A stretch of DNA of 10,048 nucleotides, taken from contig JALGUI010000169.1 of the NCBI GenBank assembly GCA_029820915.1, forward strand, positions 1-10,048, written 5' to 3'. The position numbers were made by a program, and so were the translations under genes. Source of the DNA: Candidatus Zipacnadia bacterium (GTDB lineage: Bacteria > Armatimonadota > Zipacnadia > Zipacnadales > UBA5352). Numbering within the stretch: position 1 is the stretch's first letter; every line of letters begins with the position of its first letter. The notes beneath the pieces are model-generated. The model did no database searches, was not told the DNA's origin, and saw nothing but the letters and a program-made list of their open reading frames with translations. This document shows positions 5,385-10,048 of the stretch, piece after piece.

Positions 5385-7856
5385 TCACTCCGCGGGCCGC
5401 ACCAGCCGGCTCGGATCGGTGGCCAGGTAGGGCAGGGCGCCGCGCAGCGCCAGCCTGGCGTCCTCGATGTAGCCGTCCGGCACCTTGTCGATCTTCAGCG
5501 ACCACGCGCGGTCGCGCTGCCCGGCGTCGAGTGCGAACTCAGCGCGCACCGTGTCGTCCTCGCCCGTTGCGCCGGCGAAGACCTCGTTGCCGTCCGGGTC
5601 CCAGATGGTGAGCGCCGCCGTCTCGCCCGGCGTGTCCGTGTCCAGGCTCACCGCGAGCGTGTCGGCGTCCGGGTCGGGCAGGAAGTACATCCGGGGCGTG
5701 GGCCCGACGAAGTGTGGCTCGTTGCTCGCCAGCACAAAGCTGCGGGCGTCGCAGGTCACGAAGGCGGCGTTGGCGCCGGCGTGGATCAGCAGCACGTAGT
5801 AGGGATGCTCGGCCGCCTCGACCTCGATCGTCTGCTCCGCCATCGGTCCGACATTGACCGACATGACCTCATCGCCGTCGGGGGTGCGCAGCGATGCACC
5901 GGTCTGGTCGAGGTAGTGTCCCATCTTGCGCGGGCGGATAGTCACGGCGAACGGCTCGCCCGGCGCGGCGGCGACCAGATAGACCGCGGTGAGCCGGACC
6001 GCCGGCGCGGCCCCCAGCGCCTCCTCGGGCACCTCCGCGGCCGAGGCGGCGACGACGGGCGGGCCGGCGTATCTCAGCTCGCGCGGGATCGTCGTGGTCT
6101 TCGGTGCCGTGACCGAGCGTCGGTGCATCGTCCGATCGAACCCCAGTGAGTCCGGGTGCTCCCGCACGAAGCTGTCCAGCGCCGCGACGGACTCCTCCGT
6201 GGCGGTCAGATGCATCTCGCGCAGCAGCATGACGTACTCGAAGTGGTCCACGGAGAGCTGCACGCGCGCCTGCTGCTTCTCGGTATCGGCGAGCGCCGCG
6301 GCCCGGTCGAGCATGGCGCGCAGTCGCGGGAAGTCGTCGGCGGTGAACAGGTTCCCCTTCAGGAATCGCTCGCGGGCGATGTCGCGCAGGGCCTCGAAGT
6401 ACTCCCGCATCGGCTCGGCGGCCGGGCCGTACATGCCCGCGAAGTAGTCGTCGATGATCGCCTCGACATCGGCGTCCACGTCCCACATGAGCTTCGCGGC
6501 GAGGTAGAAGTTCAGGCTACAGTTGCCCCAGATCGCCAAGGCCTCGGAGTTGATGCCGATCACGTTGTGCTCGTGGTACCACGGGATGTCCTCCGCCAGC
6601 GCCCACGCGGCCGCCACGCGCGCCAGCCCGTCCATCTCGGGCACGAGCCCGGTGTAGTACTCGCGCGCGAACAGGCTGTCGCTGACCTGCGCCCAGCCCT
6701 CGACGATCGGCACGTAGCCTCCGTTGCGGGGCGACTCGGGGTCGGTGATCGGCCGGAACTTGTCCGACACCCCGCCGTAGTGCGCCACCGCCACCGCCAC
6801 CCGCGGATGCGCCTGCAGGTCGGTGGGCGGCTCGGCCGTGGGCGCGTACGCGTAGAAGCACACGTGCCGGTTGGGGTGCGTGTCCTCCAGCAGCGTCGCC
6901 ACCTGGTTCGCGAACACCAGCATGCGCCGGCCCTTGCCGTGGCGCGCATCGCCCCGGAACTCCGGCGGGTCCAGCGCCACGCAGCTCTCGCACTCGCACC
7001 AGCCGCCCCAGCCGTCATTGGGCGACAGCGAGCAGCACCACAGGTCGGGGGCGTTGTCGAAGGCCTGACGGGCCTTCTCGGCGGCGATGCGCACGACCTC
7101 GACGTTCGACGTGCAGGGCTGCCAGTTGTGCGCCCGCTCGGGGATCATGCGCTCGCCGTCGATGAGCGGGAAGTACTCCGGGTGGGCCTCACCGTACTCG
7201 GCCGGGCTGATGATCCCGCCGAGGCTGTGCCCCATGCTGGCGCGGATGCCACCCATCTTATTGCGCGTCCGCCACCGGGCGTACGCCTGCTTCTCGCTCT
7301 CGGGCCGGTCGCTGTAGGCCAGCCACATGTCGCGGAGGATGAAGTCCGGACTCTCGGCGTTGCCCAGGTAGCCCACCTCGATGGTCTCGCGCACGGGGAT
7401 ATGCTCGCCGAGGTCCGTCGGCATGTACCACCGCACGCCGAGCTGTTCGAGCAGGTCGTAGACGCCGAACATCAGGCCCTCGGGGTCCTTCCCCAGGACT
7501 CCCAGCAGGCCGGTGCCGTCGCACATCTGGAAGAAGCCCTCGGGCTCCAGTCGAGGCACGTCCAGCCCGAACTGCCGGGCGGTCTCCTCGCCGATGGCCA
7601 CCACGAGCAGTTGCGTCCCCTCGTAGTAGGCGGCCTCAAGCTCGTACGGCTGCATGTACTGGATCGGCAGCACCGCGCCACTCATCGCGCGGATGTAGTG
7701 CTGCAACTCCTCGGCGGCGTCCTGGCACCCGGGCTGTGCCAGGTGTGCGATGACCGCCACCGGCTCGCCATCGCGCACCAGCGTGACCTCCGCTGATGAG
7801 GCGCGGACGCCGAGGAGAAGCGCGCACACGGTTGTCACGATAATGGCGCGTCGCAT
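5385..7856 (-). CDS. Secreted DUF4838 glycosidase-like protein
   Basis: Exported protein of 823 aa. Residues 1-22 form a signal peptide (MRRA, hydrophobic VTTVCALLLGV, then ASSA before E23). The N-terminal region (about 23-165) resembles the accessory domain that precedes alpha-glucuronidase-type barrels, with GVRWYMPTDLGEHIP (140-154). The central DUF4838 domain (about 170-560) shows SPNDGWGGWCECESC (278-292), with closely spaced C287, C289 and C292. Late features include GWAQVSDSLFAREYYTG and AIWGNCSLNFYLAAKLMWD (441-459). The last 200 residues look like beta-sandwich domains. The family has no assigned activity; polysaccharide binding or cleavage is an inference from the fold resemblance. 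The ATG at 7856 has GGAGG (7865-7869) 8 nt upstream. It is first in a four-gene minus-strand unit and diverges from the DUF6785 gene. No membrane anchor is seen at the C-terminus. Confidence 0.88.
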   Translation of the reverse strand: MRRAIIVTTVCALLLGVRASSAEVTLVRDGEPVAVIAHLAQPGCQDAAEELQHYIRAMSGAVLPIQYMQPYELEAAYYEGTQLLVVAIGEETARQFGLDVPRLEPEGFFQMCDGTGLLGVLGKDPEGLMFGVYDLLEQLGVRWYMPTDLGEHIPVRETIEVGYLGNAESPDFILRDMWLAYSDRPESEKQAYARWRTRNKMGGIRASMGHSLGGIISPAEYGEAHPEYFPLIDGERMIPERAHNWQPCTSNVEVVRIAAEKARQAFDNAPDLWCCSLSPNDGWGGWCECESCVALDPPEFRGDARHGKGRRMLVFANQVATLLEDTHPNRHVCFYAYAPTAEPPTDLQAHPRVAVAVAHYGGVSDKFRPITDPESPRNGGYVPIVEGWAQVSDSLFAREYYTGLVPEMDGLARVAAAWALAEDIPWYHEHNVIGINSEALAIWGNCSLNFYLAAKLMWDVDADVEAIIDDYFAGMYGPAAEPMREYFEALRDIARERFLKGNLFTADDFPRLRAMLDRAAALADTEKQQARVQLSVDHFEYVMLLREMHLTATEESVAALDSFVREHPDSLGFDRTMHRRSVTAPKTTTIPRELRYAGPPVVAASAAEVPEEALGAAPAVRLTAVYLVAAAPGEPFAVTIRPRKMGHYLDQTGASLRTPDGDEVMSVNVGPMAEQTIEVEAAEHPYYVLLIHAGANAAFVTCDARSFVLASNEPHFVGPTPRMYFLPDPDADTLAVSLDTDTPGETAALTIWDPDGNEVFAGATGEDDTVRAEFALDAGQRDRAWSLKIDKVPDGYIEDARLALRGALPYLATDPSRLVRPAE

Positions 7857-7884
7857 GGATGGGGCCTCCAGTGATCGATGTTCG

Positions 7885-7922
7885 CCGCATGCCGAGGCGT
7901 GCCCCCCGGCGGGGCTATGCGG
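7885..7922. promoter_or_regulatory. Nested inverted repeats in divergent region
   Basis: An outer inverted repeat, CCGCAT (7885-7890) with ATGCGG (7917-7922), encloses an inner one, GCCCC (7901-7905) with GGGGC (7911-7915). It lies between the shared -10 element and the DUF4838 Shine-Dalgarno. It would therefore be in the DUF4838 leader RNA and at the -35 region of the plus-strand promoter. It could be an operator or an RNA fold. Short GC arms can arise by chance in such GC-rich DNA. Confidence 0.35.
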
Positions 7923-7935
7923 ATTCGACCGTCGC

Positions 7936-7944
7936 TGCTATAAT
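7936..7944 (+). promoter_or_regulatory. Extended -10 promoter for DUF6785 gene
   Basis: TGC-TATAAT is a perfect -10 (7939-7944) with the extended TGn element. No good -35 hexamer is found 16-18 bp upstream, which is typical of extended -10 promoters or of activator-dependent ones. The predicted start is near 7951, giving a leader of about 100 nt. The leader contains a perfect 12-bp palindrome, GCCGCCGGCGGC (7968-7979), and the hairpins over the Shine-Dalgarno at 8015-8043. Confidence 0.65.
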
Positions 7945-7945
7945 A
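7940..7945 (-). promoter_or_regulatory. Possible minus-strand -10 for the DUF4838 unit
   Basis: The reverse strand of the same AT-rich element reads TATTAT, five of six matches to the -10 consensus. No recognisable -35 lies 17 bp upstream on this strand. It is the only good -10 candidate I see upstream of the DUF4838 gene, and it would give a leader of about 75 nt. A shared symmetric -10 firing in both directions is a known bacterial arrangement. Its use here is inference. Confidence 0.4.
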
Positions 7946-8014
7946 CCTCCCGGCTGCCGGACGGGGAGCCGCCGGCGGCCCTGCGCTTTTCGCCCGACCT
8001 CATCGAGCACAGGC

Positions 8015-8043
8015 GCCCCGGCCTGCCGGGGCCTCCTGGAGGC
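8015..8043 (+). promoter_or_regulatory. Overlapping hairpins sequestering a Shine-Dalgarno
   Basis: Hairpin 1 is GCCCCGG (8015-8021), loop CCTG, CCGGGGC (8026-8032). Hairpin 2 is GCCTC (8031-8035), loop CTG, GAGGC (8039-8043). The two share bases 8031-8032, so full formation of both is mutually exclusive. Hairpin 2 buries the GGAGG (8038-8042) that lies 9 nt before the ATG at 8052, whereas hairpin 1 would leave most of it free. This geometry resembles an on/off translational switch, but no known ligand domain is recognised in the roughly 65-nt leader upstream. Confidence 0.45.
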
Positions 8044-8051
8044 AGTTCTTC

Positions 8052-10048
8052 ATGGCCAAGGACGTGCACGTCGAGCCGCAGCCACAGCCGCGCGACGCGA
8101 AGGCGGCTGAGGAGGCACACGGCCTGACGCTTCGTGCCGCTGTGCTGGCGCTGGTGTTCTTCGTTATCTCGCTGATCTGGATGCGTCTGGCCGGACTGAT
8201 CGCGCTCGGCGCGCAGATAGGGGAGAGCGTGCCGGTCATCCCGGCCATCGCCGCGGTGCTGATCCTGGCCGTCGTCTCGCCGCTGCTGCGCAAGCTGCCG
8301 CGGATGTTCCACCTGCCCGAGTCGCAGATACTGCTCATCTACTCATTCCTGGTGATCGCGGTCTCCATGCCCTCGGTCGGCGTAGTGCGCCAGATCCTGC
8401 CCCAGATCACCGTGCCCTACTACTTCGCCGGGGCCGAGAACAACTACGACGTGCTCGTTGAGGACGTGCCCGCCTGGCTGTCGCCCGGTCACGACGACAT
8501 CCAGACCATGTACGAGGGCAGCGACACCGGGCTGGTGCCGTGGGGGGGGTGGGTTACGCCGCTGGTCGCCTGGACCCTCTTCCTGCTGGCCGCCTACGTC
8601 ACCATGTACGCCCTGATGCTCATCTTCCGCCGCCAGTGGATCGAGAAGGAGCACCTCACCTTCCCGATCGTGCGCCTGGTCATGGACATGTCCGACGAGT
8701 CGGGCCGGCGCGTCGCGGGCGGCTTCATCCGCAACCCCGTGATGTGGGCGGGCTTCCTCCTGGCGGCGATCTACAACGTCATGAACATGCTGAACGCCTG
8801 GAACCCGGCGGTGCCGGCGCTTGGCAAGTACTTCAACATCGGCGCGCTGTTCACCGAGCGCCCGTGGAGCGGCATGGGGGGCCTGTCGATCGCCTGGCGG
8901 CCCGAGAACTTCGGCATCGGCTATCTCGTCCCCACCGACATCCTGCTCTCCGTCTGGGTCTTCGCGATACTGATGCGCCTCGCCAATGTCTTCCAGATCG
9001 CGGCGGGCTACGACATCTCCGGCTTCCCCTTCGAGCGCCAGCACTCCTGGGGCGGCTACCTCGCCTTCGGCCTCGTGCTCATCTGGGTCGGCCGCCACCA
9101 CATCGGCTCGGTGCTGCGCAAGGCCTTCACGGGCGACCCGGCCATCGACGACAGTGACGAGCCCTTCAGCTACCGCACCACCGTCATCGCCGGCGCCCTG
9201 GGCTTTGCCGGCATGATGGTCTTCGGTGTGATGAGTGGGCTGTGGCTGTGGGTGGCGCTGCTGTACTTCGGCGTGTGCATACTGTTCTCGGTGGTGTACG
9301 CCCGGGCGCGGGCCGAGGCGGGGGCGGCGCTGGTCTGGCTGTTCCCGATCATGCAGGCCTGGGAGATGATGTTCAACATCGGCGGCTCGCAGGTCTTCCA
9401 GCGCGGCACGAGCTGGCGCAACATCGGCGCGATGGGCATGCACTACTGGCTGTCGCGCGGCTACTTCCCGTCGATGGGCGCGTACCAGATGGAGGGCTTC
9501 CGCATCGCCCAGGACGCCAACATCCGCCAGCGCACCATGGTCTACTGGATGGTCGCGGCGTTGCTCATCGGCCTGCTCGGGGCCTACATCATCCACCTCA
9601 ACGTCTACTACGGCTTCGGCGCCAACGTCCTCGAGGGCGGGACCACGCAGGGCGGCGCCAGGGTGCGCGCGGCCGCACGCGCGTGGGACGCGCTGTCGGC
9701 GCACGTGCAGGCGCACAAGGTCACCGACTGGAAGAGCACCGGCGCGGGCATCTCGGGGTTCGTCATCACCATCATCCTCGTGGTGCTGCGCACGCTCTTC
9801 CTGCGTTTCCCGCTGCACCCGCTGGGCTTCGTCATGGTGATGTCCTACGCCGGCCCGATCTGGGGCCCGTTCTTCCTCGTCTGGATCATCAAGAGCCTGA
9901 TGCTGCGCATCGGTGGCATGGGGGCGTATCGCCGCGCCATCCCCTTCTTCCTGGGCTTGGTGGTCGGTCACTTCTTCACCGCCGGCGTGGTCTGGGGCAC
10001 GGTCAGCCTGTTCAACGACATGTACCGCCGCTACGGCGTCTGGTTCGG
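8052..10048 (+). CDS. DUF6785/DUF6784 multi-pass membrane protein (3' partial)
   Basis: Integral membrane protein of unknown function, open for 665 codons and still open at the window end. After a short charged N-terminus (1-25), hydrophobic segments lie near 27-53, 59-78, 92-112, 168-192, 229-248, 291-314, 334-347, 376-415, 496-516, 566-586, 590-612 and 628-652. Family-type motifs are RQWIEKEHLTFPIVRL (194-209), RARAEAG (418-424), and a C-terminal block with HPLGFVMVMSYAGPIWGPFF (589-608) and IKSLMLRIGGMGAYRRAIPF (613-632) typical of DUF6784. The overall pattern is transporter-like, and a distant relation to oligopeptide-type transporters is possible but unproven. GGAGG lies 9 nt before the ATG. 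It diverges from the DUF4838 gene, so the pair may be co-regulated. A G8 run occurs at codons 164-167, with the frame intact. Confidence 0.85.
   Translation, partial: MAKDVHVEPQPQPRDAKAAEEAHGLTLRAAVLALVFFVISLIWMRLAGLIALGAQIGESVPVIPAIAAVLILAVVSPLLRKLPRMFHLPESQILLIYSFLVIAVSMPSVGVVRQILPQITVPYYFAGAENNYDVLVEDVPAWLSPGHDDIQTMYEGSDTGLVPWGGWVTPLVAWTLFLLAAYVTMYALMLIFRRQWIEKEHLTFPIVRLVMDMSDESGRRVAGGFIRNPVMWAGFLLAAIYNVMNMLNAWNPAVPALGKYFNIGALFTERPWSGMGGLSIAWRPENFGIGYLVPTDILLSVWVFAILMRLANVFQIAAGYDISGFPFERQHSWGGYLAFGLVLIWVGRHHIGSVLRKAFTGDPAIDDSDEPFSYRTTVIAGALGFAGMMVFGVMSGLWLWVALLYFGVCILFSVVYARARAEAGAALVWLFPIMQAWEMMFNIGGSQVFQRGTSWRNIGAMGMHYWLSRGYFPSMGAYQMEGFRIAQDANIRQRTMVYWMVAALLIGLLGAYIIHLNVYYGFGANVLEGGTTQGGARVRAAARAWDALSAHVQAHKVTDWKSTGAGISGFVITIILVVLRTLFLRFPLHPLGFVMVMSYAGPIWGPFFLVWIIKSLMLRIGGMGAYRRAIPFFLGLVVGHFFTAGVVWGTVSLFNDMYRRYGVWF
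8542..8549 (+). repeat. G8 homopolymer inside DUF6785 gene
   Basis: Eight consecutive G (8542-8549), flanked by T, encode part of WGGW at residues 164-167. The reading frame is intact as given. Such runs can be contraction/expansion sites in vivo and are common places for sequencing errors. Confidence 0.9.

Noticed and set aside
4447..5505. 352-codon minus-strand frame spanning the synthase gene and the end of the DUF4838 gene
   Set aside because: Arg/Gly/Pro-rich out-of-frame translation. The synthase frame carries the aligned ThyA catalytic residues.
6156..7796. 546-codon open frame on the plus strand opposite the DUF4838 gene
   Set aside because: Antisense shadow caused by GC-rich codon bias. 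There is no motif or signal, while the minus-strand product has a signal peptide and conserved DUF4838 motifs.
8343..9971. 542-codon open frame on the minus strand opposite the DUF6785 gene
   Set aside because: Composition is extremely rich in His, Asp, Arg, Ala and Gln with no domain-like pattern. It is the antisense shadow of a high-GC gene whose sense translation has clear membrane segments and family motifs.
1..10048. tRNA, rRNA, insertion sequence or phage attachment signatures
   Set aside because: I saw no tRNA-like cloverleaf arms, rRNA segments, transposase motifs or terminal inverted repeats anywhere in the window.

Overview
This is a GC-rich chromosomal window from a bacterium. Two large proteins of unknown function, a secreted DUF4838 protein and a DUF6785/DUF6784 multi-pass membrane protein, are most familiar from Planctomycetota, Armatimonadota, Lentisphaerota and related environmental lineages. 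A source in or near those groups is my best guess. That is an inference from family distribution, and no rRNA or other direct marker is present. Seven complete genes read on the minus strand and one gene, cut by the window end, reads on the plus strand.

Region 1 (4-3430, minus strand) is a compact housekeeping operon in the order guaA, hpt, rho: GMP synthase, hypoxanthine/guanine phosphoribosyltransferase and transcription terminator Rho. guaA and hpt are one base apart, and hpt and rho are 30 bases apart. De novo and salvage GMP synthesis are therefore linked to the termination factor in one transcript.

Region 2 (3431-3821) is the guaA promoter and leader. It holds a near-perfect sigma-70 promoter, TTGACA-N17-TATACT with an extended -10 TG, on the minus strand. 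A predicted leader of about 260 nt starts with a perfect tandem 34-bp duplication lying almost exactly at the predicted transcription start. The leader also has a strong GC hairpin and a possible 7-codon mini-ORF overlapping the guaA start by ATGA.

Region 3 (3822-7856, minus strand) is an accessory transcription unit: a DUF4838 secreted protein, a divergent thymidylate-synthase-family enzyme, and a MntA/HepT nucleotidyltransferase-toxin pair (type VII toxin-antitoxin family). Spacing is tight: 45 nt, 2 nt, then an 11-nt overlap. The synthase-like protein keeps the catalytic Cys and the dUMP-selective Asn of ThyA but lacks the normal ThyA C-terminus.

Region 4 (7857-8051) is a divergent control region. 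One central TATAAT/TATTAT element could serve as the -10 on both strands. Inverted repeats lie on the DUF4838 side, and overlapping hairpins that can hide the Shine-Dalgarno sequence lie on the other side.

Region 5 (8052-10048, plus strand) is the membrane-protein gene, open for 665 codons and still open at the window end. The divergent DUF4838/DUF6785 pair looks like a secreted polymer-active protein and a membrane partner under shared control. The substrate is unknown.
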